The notes under the pieces: generated by a model
Databases searched by the model: none
Seen by the model: only the letters and a program-made list of their open reading frames with translations
What the model was told of the DNA's origin: nothing
In this document: in pieces, positions 1 through 13,800 of the stretch
How the letters are laid out: each line of letters starts with the position of its first letter
Numbering within the stretch: the first letter of the stretch is position 1
From: Dendrolimus kikuchii
Lineage: Eukaryota > Arthropoda > Insecta > Lepidoptera > Lasiocampidae
Assembly (NCBI GenBank): GCA_019925095.2
Contig: CM034392.1
Location: 23,533,887 to 23,597,886 of the forward strand
Length of the DNA: 64,000 bases
Reading direction: 5' to 3'
Program-made: the position numbers and the translations under genes

Positions 1-629
1 CCTTGCAACTTTGACGTAAGATAGCATGGTTATTTTCCACCTTTGATAGCTGCTACCTGAAAAACGGCCCCGCTTTCAGCTTAGCGAGTATCCATTCCTT
101 TCTAAGTTTATGTTAAACTACCGATACTGAAAATTTCATCTTTCCTAAAATCACGTAAGTCTGGGGTGACTGGGATCTCAATCTATTAGCTTTCATGTGA
201 ATCGGTTTATTCGCAAGGAAATATGAATCTTACAAACAATTTAATCCCAAGAAATAGGGGGTTTACATGGGACAAGGATTCTATTTAGATTTGATACTGA
301 CCTCCAATCGAAAGGATGTAAGGCTTGTCTTCGAGGTAGACCGTCAGTTCAGTGGGACAATAAGTGGGAGTCTTACATTTGCCTTGTTTCACTGCCACCA
401 TATATTTGTGCTCCTTTGATTCACGAACCAATATGTGCTGGCAGGACGATTGGAAGCTAAAGGAAACAAAATGAGTTTTAAACCTTAATTTCTAATCTAT
501 CAAGTGCATCTCAATCTACACACATTACTTACGTGGTACAAACGATTATCTAGCGTATGTGATATTTGACTACAAAAGACTTCAAAAAAAACATTTGTGA
601 AATTGAAAATACGTTATTTGTATAAATTA

Positions 630-631
<2 letters not shown>
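1..631. other. Intron of the EGF/CCP/vWD gene, no recognised element
   Basis: This is sequence downstream of the leftmost exon seen for the minus-strand vWD gene, so it should be intron. I find no exon-like open frame with splice sites and no repeat that recurs in the window. Confidence 0.5.

Positions 632-712
<81 letters not shown>
632..712. repeat. (TA)n microsatellite, left half
   Basis: An almost pure TA run. Together with the TA run at 1203-1319 it flanks a solo LTR, so one older TA microsatellite was probably split by the LTR insertion. Confidence 0.9.
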
Positions 713-1200
713 TGTTACATACCGACAAAGACCCTGGTTTATTGCCCCTTCCGCATTCGGAGTTCTTTTGTTTACTTCGTATTTAATATTTGCAATTAGA
801 CAATAACCTATTTTTATTGTACCTGTTTATGGCCGTCATTAGTATCGTAATAATCCTTATTGTTATTGTTTTCAACTTTATTGGCCGTTCGCAGGTGTGC
901 AAATTAAATTTTCTTGGAAGAACCTAACCCACGAGCTTCCATTGTGTATTGTACAGTTTACTACAAAACAATGCCCGAACGGAGGGGTGGGGCAGTCGAG
1001 CGACGATTACGATATAAGCAAGACGTGTACATTGATAAGCGATATAGTGACGGACTTTTCGCGTGTTATTGATCGTGCAGTTTGTAAGAAGTAGTATCTA
1101 GTTTTATTTGTACCTGTTTTATACGTGTTTGTATAGTTCTAATAAACTCTATAGTAATGCCAACGGCATTTTTAATTCGAGTCCTGTGTAGCTCGTAACA
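713..1200 (+). mobile_element. Solo LTR (family LTR-1), 488 bp
   Basis: The segment begins TGTTACATACC and ends CTCGTAACA, i.e. the TG...CA ends of an LTR with short inverted ends TGTTAC/GTAACA. It holds an AATAAA signal near 1141. It is flanked by ATAT on both sides (709-712 and 1201-1204). Related copies lie at 46108-46618 and 47300-47783 (plus strand), a 5'-truncated one at 60500-60893 (minus strand) and a fragment at 15444-15530. No gag or pol sequence is attached, so this is a solo LTR left by recombination. Superfamily (Ty3/gypsy or BEL) is not assigned. Confidence 0.75.
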
Positions 1201-1202
1201 AT

Positions 1203-1319
<117 letters not shown>

Positions 1320-1600
1320 ATAACTTTCACGAGAACTTCTCGTTACTTTGTATTGACTTAAATAACAAGTTATATTATTATAAGTTTTGAAGATAATGTT
1401 TAATGCTAACAAAATACTTTTTCATATTTTATCCAATATTGTTCTTACAATGGACACCAGCTAATTACTATTGTTTATTTCGAACAATGAGGTATAACGC
1501 ACTACGTAGTACATATAACTCAATGCTATTGAGTCACAATTTTTTGAAAATAGTCCAATCAATTGAAATAAAAATGTAAAATGTATAATTATTACATCAC

Positions 1601-1830
1601 CTGTATATTTGTCCATCGAAAGTCTTGTAATGAACACCGGCCCAGGTCAGACATGTGCCCCCTGTCGGAGTGTAATCCTGGACAATAACATGGACTGATT
1701 TTTCAGAGCCTCCATATTTCCCTGTGGATTCATCGAAGTTCGTCACGTTGTGGGATGTTGAATGGTCTACACTTGGTTTTCCACTAGTGGGTGCTGAATG
1801 CGTCTGAGAGTATGACCTAGGCGAGTGTGG
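1601..1830 (-). CDS. vWD-gene exon 8: Ser/Thr linker and start of vWD domain
   Basis: A 76-codon exon that starts in phase 0 after a TTTTCAG acceptor and ends in phase 2 at a GTGATG donor. The first part is rich in Ser, Thr, His and Gly. The last part, with a Cys-Leu-Thr-Trp core and HYKTFDG, is the typical start of a von Willebrand D domain. The rest of the domain must lie to the left of the window. Confidence 0.85.
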
Positions 1831-4800
1831 CTGAAAAGAGAATAAAAAACAATGGCCATAAAAAATTACGCGGTGCTGGTACCTACGCTCACGTATGGAT
1901 GCAAGAGTTGGGTATGGAAGAGAGAGCATGAAAGTAGAGTAAACGCGGTCGAGATGCGAGCACTGCGCAAAATCTGCGGAGTGACGCTCGCGGACCGTGT
2001 TCGTAATACCGAAGTAAGAAAGAGAGTTGGTCTGAAAGAGAGTGTCGGGGTGAAGGTAAGGAAAGGAATGCTCCGGTGGTTCGGGCATGTGGAAAGAATG
2101 CATGATGAAAGAATGACTAAACAGATATACAATGCAAAAGTGGATGGATGCAGAAGTCGTGGAAGGCCACGACACACCTTCCATGATCAAATTGATCGTG
2201 TACTAGCAGAAGGTGATGTCAGGAGCCTTAAGAACAGACGAGCTTGCATGACAAGAGTTATGAATGTCAAAGAGGCAAGTGAGGTGTGTAAGAATAAGCC
2301 TAAATGGTACTCTGTTGTTCGTGCCTACCCCGCAAGGAAACTGGCGTGAAGTTATGTATGTATGTATAAAAAATTAAATAATTTTCAAAAAATGCATTCA
2401 CGAAGCCTGTAAACGCTGTTCGAATTTTAAAAGTTATGCACCATACACCGGAACGTGCAGTAAAAAAATATAAGAAACTACCAAAGAGTGAATGACACAA
2501 AGAGTGACTATTATTACAAGAATAAATATGCTGAATAATCGAACCTCCTTGAAAGTGCTTTTGATCAAACCATTTGTCTCACTTTAATACTATAGAGAAA
2601 ATAAGACGAAAGATGTGGTTCTAATTTTCGCCACGCGCATGTGACGCCAGTTGCAAATGCGCGCACTTTTCATATTAGAAACGTCAAAGATTGCTACGAC
2701 TTTCCGACTGATATTTGTTTGTTTCATTACATAGTATTGTTTTGTCGTAAATGTGTTGAAAAAAATTGTATGACACGTACGGTTGTTAGTTTTTACAAAC
2801 TCGTGACTATGGTAAGCCTTCGACTTCGGCTCGGGCGTAATCCTGGGTAGCTTAGGTAATGGAGTAGACGAATGTGAAATCGCCTATAAGTAAAATAGCT
2901 TCAAGTAGTTTTTGCGTTAGTATTAATTACTAAATTTACAGGAATTTTAAACTTGATATTTAAAATTCCTTGTACAATCAGCAAAAAGAGTTTCGTTATA
3001 TTTTGAAGAAGAAAAGATATTGTATATTTACAATTAAAAGTCAATGACGAAAGTCAAATACATAATGTAAAAAAGACGCTTGTTCAAGTTTCCACAGCAT
3101 CTGTCATCAAGAAAATAAAGAAATGGAAATAGTATAATTTTTGTGAGGTCTGACTATTTGGTTTTAGTTTGATGATTAATGAATTAATTGATTTTATTTG
3201 TGGTTCATTCTTGTTATTTATTGTTCAGTGTTATTATTTGTTGCTAATTGTTGTTATTTGATATTAAATTTGTTAATTAAGAATGGTTCGGATGTTGAAA
3301 CGTGGTCGAGTGGTTTGGGAAGTCAAAGCTTACCTTTGACTTCCCAAACTAAAGAAGTTTTGTATAATTTGTACAAATATTTCAAAAATGAGTAAGTACA
3401 ATAGCAATCCGAGAGTATTATGACTCCCACTCAAATCAACCGAAATATCAATGACTTCCATCGGAAAGGTGCTATTAGAAAGCAAATATCATTCTTCAGA
3501 ACAAGGACTAACAATTTAGTATTAAAAAATATGTTTAATATTAATATTCATTATTTTAATATCGTTTAATATTAAGTCGTGGTAGCGTAATGGCTAGCGT
3601 ACGCGTCCCAACCTCAAAGGGCGCGGGTTCAATCCTGGCTGGAACGCATGCATCACTTAGTCAGTTTTCTGATCTAATCTGCATATTGTTACAATTACCA
3701 CGTGCTAACAACGGTGAAGGAAAACATTGTGATGCAACTTACACATCGAGATAACCGATGTGTCAAATTTGCCAAGCCGCCTTGGACAAGCGTGGCGAGT
3801 ATACTGTCCGTTCCCCCTATAATGGGAGGCCCGAGCCCAGCAGTGGGACATTTATAGACTGATATTATTATATTTAGATTTAGTATTTGCTTATAAAAAT
3901 ATGTAAAAAGTATTCGTTTATTTATTTATGTGCTGACCGTACACTACTACAAACGGAAAAACCCTCTCGAAGCTAATTTAGCTGTACGCCTTTGTAAAAA
4001 CCAACTTATACCACAACAGTATCATAAATAACTAATTCAAAATTGGGCAAGGATGTATTAAGAGTGAATACTTACACTGCTGCTGTGATTGTAATAAGGT
4101 GTCATCATTATGATGTCATCTGAAAATGGAATTTATTTATTATATAAGGTTTAGAAGTCCCTGATCTTAGATCTAACGAAAAACGATCCATAAATACTAA
4201 TATTATAAATGCAAAAGTAACGCAGTTTGCTACGCTTTCACGGAAAAACGATTGGACCGTTTTTTTGGTATATATGTTGTCTTAGTACCAAGAATGATCA
4301 TAGGATACTTTTCATACCAGAAAATGGGTTGTTTTAGTATTTCCTTTAGTTTTCGCGACTAGTACACATAATAAAATTACGTATTAACGATTTTAAACGC
4401 GGTATATATGGTTACTGAAAAGTGGCCGAAACGTCGGAATTAAAATCAAATAAAATACCGAGTTTAAAACCGTTAAAACGTAGTTTTATTACGGGATAGT
4501 TTATAGCGATAGTCGGAATTTTTCAAGGGTCAATAGCGCCTTGATAAAAATTTAATGCAATGTTACCTGTGTGAATATTTGCTCTTTAAATAAACTAGAG
4601 TTATTCACATATGTAAATGTAATAGTTGTTTGGTTGTTTATTTCAAATGTATGAACTATCTACATTAGTAAAAAAGCTTGTATAAGGATTTGAGAGCCAA
4701 TTATACGCAAGAAAGCTATATGAATAATTAACGAATATAATAAAACTTAAGGTTTGTTTTTGTAAATTTTTCCAAAAAAAATATCAACAATTAAACATTC

Positions 4801-7800
4801 CACTGGTGGATTCGAGGATTCCCAGAAATATTACAACTAAATGGCGCTCTGTTGTTCGTGGCTACCCCGCAAGGGAACTGGCGTGAAGTTATGTATGTAT
4901 GTCGTCGTCAGCCATTCTTAGTACACTGCTGGACGTAGGCCTCCCCAAGACGGCGCCACTCATCCCTGTCCTCTGTTTTCCTCGTCCAGCGCCTACCGGC
5001 GATCTTGTACAGGTCCTCAGTCCATCGGGCTGGAGAGCGTCTGACACTACGCTTACCGAGACGCGGTCTCCACTCCAGGACTCGTCTACTCCATCGGCCA
5101 TCGGTCCTGCGGCAAACGTGACCGGCCCACTGCCACTTCAACTTGCTAATTTTGCGAGCTATGTCGGTTACCTTGGTTCTCTTACGGATATCCTCATTTC
5201 TGATTTTATCCATAAGAGAAACACCCAACATAGCTCGCTCCATAGCCCGTTGAGCGACTTGGAACTTGTGGACCAATCCTGCCGTCAGTGACCATGTCTC
5301 GGCTCCGTAGGTCAGGACGGGGAGGACGCATGTATGTATGTATTACAGTTAAATCTCTAAACGATTTTTAGTTTAGGAATCTTTTGCTACACCTATAATT
5401 ACGGAAACTCACTTCCAGTTTCACGTAGAATAGAAAAACCAGCACGTAAATCATAACTATTATTATGGTAGAATATAAAACGATGACTTGGAAAAAAAAT
5501 TGGAGGATACTTACTAAAAACACAATGGGGTATCGGCTGCGGTTGGAACGTTCCCGTGGAATACAAGCAGGTGTAGATATCAGCTGGTGGCGTGCTGTAA
5601 CTGGATCCACCGGGACAGGTCAGCCGACAACTGAATTTTTCCGCGTCTCCGAAGCAGCTATAACCGCCGTTGAAGGCGAGTTTGCGGACGTCACACACAT
5701 TGGAGGCTGTTGAAGTGAAACTTCTATATAGACGGGGTGTATTAGGATTGTTTCTGTCACGAAAAAGTGTTACGGCCGCGTGGAGAGGCGGCATAATTTT
5801 AGAGTAAACTATGGATGTTTTTTTTGGTTCCGGATCGAATTCAGTTTTTTTGTTTGATAAAATAAAATATATTTAAACAAAAAATGCATTCATTAAAATG
5901 TACTTAACCTAACCAAATCATAATATGCAGTAAACCTGCGAAAAATCGAAATGTGTGCTGAGACACATAATAGAAGTGAAACTTCAACGGACAAGTGGAA
6001 AAACGAATCGCAACGGATAAGTACCAAAACGAATCGCAACAGTCAAGTGAAAAACGAATGGCAACGAACAAGTGGCAAAACGAATCGCAACGAAATTTTA
6101 TCTTGAAGTTTTACGGGCAGATTGTTAATGTACTTGTACAATTTGAAAACCTGCCTGAAAAATGACTACTCTGGATTTTGACGACGGCCTCCTTAGAGTT
6201 GCATTACAATATATTATTAAATCCAATTTAAAAAAATCTAGCAATAAAGGAACGGACTTCGAGAGTAATTAAAAAGCAAAAAACATATATTTTCTAGAAT
6301 ATCTTGAAGTCGGTGCGAAGTAGAACATAAATTAACATAAAATTGTTGTATTCCTATCGACTGTATTAGACAAAATTGACGCCTTTGAAATGTGATGTTG
6401 GCGTGGAATGCTAAAAATTCCGTGGGCATCTCGCCTAACGATTACCTCCACACTGGAAGAGCTCAAGATTGGAGATCACCAGAGGTTTTTAGCAGTATGC
6501 CGACAACGAATACTGAAGCACTTTGGCCAATGCCTGCAAAAACCCAGACAACGTGCAAAGACTTGTAGTCACTGGGAAAGTTGAAGGCAAGAGACCTCGT
6601 GGTAGACCTCCGAATAGGTGCATTGATTAGGTTACTAATTATTTGGACATGTCGATAAAAAATCGATCTCGGTGGAGGAGAGCAATTATTTACTGTCATT
6701 AAAGTCACGATCTTCAGCAGTGAGGGACCTACTTACAAGAAGAAGAAAATGAGTATACGCGAATGGGATCTCTTTTATTCTAACTCTAACTGAAAGGAGC
6801 ACGGATATGAGATAATTATTTACTAAATTCTTTACTTACCATATTGACATTGCGGTCCTCTGTAATCCGCGGGACATTGGCAAGTGTTCACACCTAAACA
6901 GATTCCTCCGTTCAGACAAGGAGGCTCGCACTCTGGGTCGCAGTCAGGTAGAGAGGTCAAGTCAGCTCGAGTTGGCTTCCATTCGCCGTTGACGCATTTA
7001 ATGTTCGCAACAGATGAGCCGTCTACGAATTTGTAGCCCTCCATACAAGATATTGTGCACATCCTTAAATAGAGTACAATAAAATCTTATTTAATAAATA
7101 ATCGTAAGATAATCGAGTGGAAGTCAAGAGATAGAAAAAGATGTAGAGGACGACAATACAAGAGATGGGAGGACGATTTGAAACACAGCAGGGAGATTAG
7201 GATACGGAGAAATGGGCTACAAATACCTTGGGAGAGGCCTTTGTCGAAGGTACAAGCTAGGAAGCGAGTATAATTGGATACCCACCAATTTAATTTGAAA
7301 TGTCGAATTTGTGAAATTAATTTAAAACTGAGAAAAATTAGAAGGGCTCATTCGGATAAACAGATTCAAAAAATAGTATATTTAGAATTTTCCTCTGTCT
7401 ATCTATTAGAGCTTCACATAAAAAGTAGTCAATAGATTTAAATGAAACTGGCCGCATCCCATTTATCAAACACGTCTAAAACCAAGACGCTTGAACCGCG
7501 GGATCCTAAGGCCATGAGCCTCTACCAAAATTTATCAAAACGACTCATTGACTCTTCATGTGATCAGAAGGCTGATGCCTACCTCGGGTAACGGATCAGT
7601 ATGGCGATCTAGCGAGGAAACGTAGCCAGCCTTCTGGACACCTTACCCATAGAAGACGGTGATCTAGGCTCAGTATTATACTAATCTTGAGGGACTATGA
7701 GTAGAATGCAATATAAATAAGTTTAGTTTTCTTTTATTGTATTAGATTATTTATGGTAAAATGAAACTCAACACACAGCTAGCTTAATTATATCCCGGGT

Positions 7801-10800
7801 TAATATTTAAGATACTTTTTATCCTCATAAATATCGATGTTTCGTTGGGATACATGAATATAGATCAAAGCAACGCGAATGAAGATTTGCTGATACACGT
7901 ATTTTATAAGCAAGAAATTTTATAAGGTTGTTTCTCTTTCACAATTTCGGTCTTCAGAACTGAACAAATTCTACTTCATGCTTAAACATTTCATAGAAAC
8001 ACTATAATAATATTACCTATGGTATGTTCATATATATGAAGACACAGCTTGCTTTATAGTAAACTAGTGGCCCGCCCCGGCTTCGCACAGATATTTCAAA
8101 AGAACTTTTTTTCTTGACATTGACTCCCATCCCGTAAGGCCAGTACCCCAGTGACGCCTACATCGCATAAGGTGCTGCTTAGCTGGTCGAGCAGGGTGAG
8201 CGGCAACCACGCAACTTTTTTCTAATACTTAAATTTTTCAACTCGTGATATATTTCGAATGGAATGTCCGAATTGAATTATTCAGAAAGTTATATAAAGG
8301 TATTGAAGCAGTCTTGAATATGAAGTAATTTATTTTGATAAGGATGAATACCAAGATACAAATAAAGAGTCTTTTGTAGCGGAGGCATTTCAATTAAATT
8401 TTTACATTAAAAAAACACTTATTGTGGCATTACTATAATAGTTAGACATATGCTGTCGCGACACTTTTTGTTAATAATTATGTGTTCTGCAAAGTCGTAG
8501 TACATTATTTTATTCTATCATCAATAGTTTTCGCAGCGCACGCGATGTCAAGAATATTTAAGGTATTTTTTTACACCTTGGGTTACATTATTGGATTTTT
8601 AGTAAGGATCCCTAATTTTTTTGGAAATATAATATAGCCAATGTCAACCGGGGATAGCGAAGCTTCCCAACAGTGAAACAATTTTTCAAATTGGTTTAGC
8701 AGTTTCGGAGCCTATTCAATGCAAACCAAGAAACAAACAATCAAATCTTTTCTCTTTATAATATTGGTAAGTAGTAGATAACACTGTAATACTTCCTGTA
8801 ATAACGGACGTATGAACATGACGATTTCATATGGGGTCCGCTTTCGCCTAAATGGCTAAGGAATCCTAAAAATCTATTGAACTTACTCCGACGAGCATTG
8901 CCTCCTAGAGTTCATTGGCATAGGTGGGTAAGTCAGACAAGGCTTCTTCTCGAACTCGCAGTGCAGACCGTAGTAATTGGCAGGACAGAAGCAGGTATTC
9001 CTGTCGATACAAATCCCGTTGTTCTTGCATTCGATGTCACATATCGCTACAAAAATTTAAAGAAACATTATAGAGGGGCTGAATGACTATCAGTCCTATT
9101 CATATTGAGTTAGAGTAAGTTTAAAGGCTTCTTTAAGAACCATAAAGAAGCCTTCAAAATACTAACTCATTACGAATTAGACCATATTCCTTTAAAGCGA
9201 CATTTGGATAATCTGTCGGACAAAAAAATATTATAGTTTCAATTAACAAAAAAATACATCCATTCATTCACTTGCCTTACGATCACTTGAATTTTGACAT
9301 TACTTGTATGGAGCTTGTCAAATTTTAAGATTATTGAACGGTTGGTAAGATATACGACCGGCCATTAGAAAAATATCTCCGTGCAGGAACGGAATAAGAA
9401 TACTAATTCCTGCGGCCGAGCGCCCTGTCCTAAGAGGCAACAAAACAACTCACAGCCAGGTGGTAGGGCATTTGCCCGTCTAGATGGCTACCACCCCTAT
9501 ATGTATGTATGAGTATGCCGTCATAACAACTTTGAGTCGTGTTCCAACATCAGTGCCCAAATTCCAGCTTCTCCTTCAAGGCCGGCAGCACCTCTGGTAT
9601 TGTTAATGTTCATAGGCGGAGGTAACCACTCGCCATCACAGTTGGGCCGTCTTTTTTTTATTACTGAAGTAATGAATCAAGATGGATTCCTCCACGTCAC
9701 TGAGTTCGGTCATGTCCTTTCAGTTTCGTGCCCTTGGAATAAATTGATTCAATTTGATTGATATATTAATATAAATACAAATACAAAAAACCTGTAAGTA
9801 AGAAGTAAGAAAGAGAGTTGGTCTGAAAGAGAGTGTCGGGGTGAAGGTAAGGAAAGGAATGCTCCGGTGGTTCGGGCATGTGAAAAGAATGCATGATGAA
9901 AGAATGACTAAACAGATATACAATGCAAAAGTGGATGGATGCAGAAGTCGTGGAAGGCCACGACACACCTTCCATGATCAAATTGATCGTGTACTAGCGG
10001 AGGGTGATGTCAGGAGCCTTAAGAACAGACGAGTGTGCATGACAAGAGTTATGAATGTCAAAGAAGCAAGTGAGGTGTGTAAGAATGAGCCTAAATGGCG
10101 CTCTGTTGTTCGTGCCTACCCCGCAAGGGAACTGGCGTGAAGTTATGTATGTATGTATGTACAAAAAACCTCTTTAAGTCGAAAACCTCCCAAACTCGAA
10201 AAATGACGTGTTCCCTTCCCTTCAAGCCCCAAAACCTCCGATGCTCGAAATCTGAACCCTCTATAAGTCGAAATAATTAGTGAGTCCCTATAAGCAAATT
10301 CAGTGCTTATTTTTCCTTTATAACTCGAAAAAATAAATTGGACCTCTGTATCTTGAACATAGCAATATTTGATATTACAACCTCTATCAATATAAATATA
10401 ATCTTAACTTATAGAGGGCAAGTCGAATGTTTCCAACGTTATAAAATTCGCTCAAGTCGAAATCTATCCGCGCAGGAACGGAGAAAGAATACAATTTCCT
10501 GCGGCCGGGCGGCCTGTCGTAAGAGGCGACTAAACAACCCACAGCCAGGTGGTAGGGCATTTGCCCGACTGGATGGCTACCACTCCTGGTCTAGAGCATG
10601 CCGCCATAACAACTTTGAGTTGTGTTCCGGCATTAGTGACCAGGTTCCAGACTCACTTAAGAGAGCAGCAGCGCATTTGTAACACCTTTGGTGTTGCAAA
10701 TGTCCATAGACGATGGTAACCGCTTTCCATCTAGTGGGCCGTCTGTATGTCTGCTGAACTCCTGCAATAAAAAAATAAAAAAATCCTCCATAAGTTGGAA

Positions 10801-13800
10801 ACTCTATAACTCGAATTTCTTGGCGTCTCCCTTCAAATTCAACTCATAGAGGTTTGACTGCAATATTGTTTTAATATATTTTCACGTCCCTATTATGTTA
10901 CCACCCCACGCCTTTTAGGCCTTTGACCTATGACTAAAATTAGCAAATCGTTGCCATGCATTTATCAGTGACATTGAGCACTTATTTAGGTCGTTAATTA
11001 CATAAAAAAAATGTTTAAACACACAAAACAACGGACGTGTGGATTTATGCGCGTTTCCGACACAGATTGCTCCTACGCTTCTTTTAGATAATTTAATACC
11101 TAAATAACTGTTTATTTAGGTCTATAATATTACAATTATAACTGTTATGTTAATTATTTATCTTATTTGCATAATTGTTGCTGAGTTACAAGATCATGCG
11201 TAGGCGTTTGACGACCAAATTAAGATAATATATTTATTTCAAAATAAAAAATAAATTATATTCTACTAAAGAAAATTAACAGATATAGGAAAAGAAAGAA
11301 GGAAGGAAAATTATTATATTCAGGACAAATTACATTTTATAGTGTAGATATAATTGTTAACAAAATTTAAACTAAAGTAACATAATCTTGTCTTAAAAGG
11401 CGCATAAGTCTCATCACAATGTTGGTCTGTTAAAACCAACGCTGATCTTCCGTTGAGCCCTTAAGGTATTGTCACGGCAGACATTACATCATTGCAAAGC
11501 ATGAAAGTAGAATTGTAAATTATATATATATATAGCTGTAGTAGCTGTCCCGGCAGACGTTGTTCTGCCCTGAAGAAAAAAATGTAGAACCCGATTCCAG
11601 CACCACCTACCGGGTTCAAATGTAAGCTATCCTATCTTTTAAGTCGGGTCAAACTGCACACGGTGTGCAAATTTGGTTAAAATCAGTCAAGTACTTTAGG
11701 AGTCCATCGCGGACAAGCAACGTGACACGTAATTTATATTACGACTTGATACCCAGGAGAGCTTGTCATATAAATAACTTGGGGTTTAGTAGTAGTGGGG
11801 TATAGAGTTCTATATTATTTTTATTGAGAGAAACCGATGTCATTGCACTTTATTGCTAATTACTTTGGCTTAGTTTTTTTTTATCGCAGGAGATCAGCAG
11901 ACAGGCAGACGGCCCACTTGATGGAAAGCGGTTACCATCGCCTATGGACATTTGCAACACCAAGTTGCTGCAAATGCGCTGCTGCTCTCTTAAGGGAAAC
12001 TGGAACCTGGTCACTAATGCCGGAACACAACTCAAGGTTGTTATGGCGACATATTTTAGACCAGGGGTAGTAGCCATCCAGTCGGGCAAATGCCCTACCA
12101 ATTGGCTGTGGGTTGTTAAGTCGCCTCTGACGACAGGCCGCCCGGCCGCAGGAAATTGTATTCTTTCTCTGTTCCTGCACGGGTAGAAATGGCTCCCCTT
12201 TTCAGGTTCCCATAGACATTAAAGTAGAACAGAAAACAGAACCCTTGTTTTTTGAGAACGCAGGGGGATTTCGTTTCGAACTGAATCTGGGTCAAAAATA
12301 TCAAAAATGATTTCCGCAACAGACTGCTGCTGAACGTGGACTCTGGTACAGGCGTTCCCAACCACCTCGCTAAACCTTAACGTACACCCCTTTAGCATGC
12401 ATTGGATTTGGACATCGGATCTAGTATACAAGGAGTAGAAACAGAACCCTTAAGGGCTATTAATTAATTACGGAATTTTGATGATTTATGAATCAAATGA
12501 ATAATATAAATAACAACCCACAAACGTCCCACTGCTGGGCTCGGGCATCCCATAGGGGAACGAACAGTATACCCGCCACGCTTGTCCAAGGCGATCTCGA
12601 TGTGCAGGTTTCACCACGATGTTTTCCTTCACCGATGTTAGCACGTGGTAATTGTAACAATATGCGCATTAGGTCAGAAAACTGCCAAGTGATGCATGCG
12701 TTCCGGCCAAGATTCAAACCCAAGCCCTTGGGTCTGAGACGCTTGCGCTAGCCGTTACGCTACTTATGAAATTATATTAGCATAGAATTTTAGGAATACT
12801 TACGTGCATATTGTTTGTTCGCGTTGTTGGAGAACTCCGAATAATTGCTGGAATTAACGTTTTCCATTAGTATCGAATTATTATAACAAAGCACACTTAT
12901 AATTTATTAATTATGACAGTCGGAAAATAGCTTACACACTATCGATTTTTAAGTAACACATCAAAAATTACTACCTAAATTATTTAAAAAAAAATATACT
13001 ACAGGCAAATTAGATTCGAGACGATTTTGCGTTTGTAGTGATATTTGTATATTGACAAGACTTCTAACTTTGAAATTTAAACTTGAAATTTAGTATTAAA
13101 AATTAGGTTTAATATTAATATTTATTATATAACAAAACAAAAGAACACTTAAATATTTTGTGTTCCAAATTTAAACATTTTATTTCGTGGCCAGTACTAA
13201 GTCAAACATAATATAATATTGCCTCTTTGTTTTAATAATGTGAAAAATCCAACAACTTATATTTTTATTTCAAAACTAGGATTTGCCCGCGACTTCGTCC
13301 ACGCTTGAAATGAAATTCCCGCGGGATTGCCGGGACACAAAGTATGGCAGTATTTAAAAATGAATGTAAGCTATCGTTTTAGTGGAAACTGTGTCGGAAT
13401 TTTATGCATCCGAAAAACTTCAAACCGTTCCCGGGAAAATTCCCGCGGAATTCAATTAATTTAAATTGGGTATTTGACTATCCAGTCAACAGATACACTT
13501 TTTATCCTCGCGCAAACACGGCCTCATTGATATTTTATGACAATACTGGCCTATGACGTCACTATTTTGACGACTCATTTAACAAACAATACATTAATTA
13601 CAGTATTTTAAGGCAGAACAATAGGCGGCCTTATCGCTTAGAGCGATCTCTTCCAGGCAACCTAACTTTGAAATTATTAATTATTGTTTAAACTATAATC
13701 AGAATTATTTCTGTCATGAACTGTTGAAAGTAAGATGATAACAAGATGCCTATTTTGACGCCTGCCCTTTTATATGTATACTATTTTACAATTAATTCTA

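Noticed and set aside
597..806. Tyr/Ile repeat frame over the TA microsatellite
   Set aside because: Pure microsatellite translation.
1597..2190. 197-codon minus-strand frame reading through exon 8 into the LINE
   Set aside because: Only 1601-1830 is exon; the rest is antisense LINE-A sequence beyond a good splice acceptor.
3573..3645. Possible tRNA gene
   Set aside because: A and B boxes are present, but the acceptor stem does not close and the body is that of a SINE repeated three times in the window.
5986..6088. CRISPR-like array from short direct repeats
   Set aside because: Units are contiguous without spacers, and the host is an insect genome.
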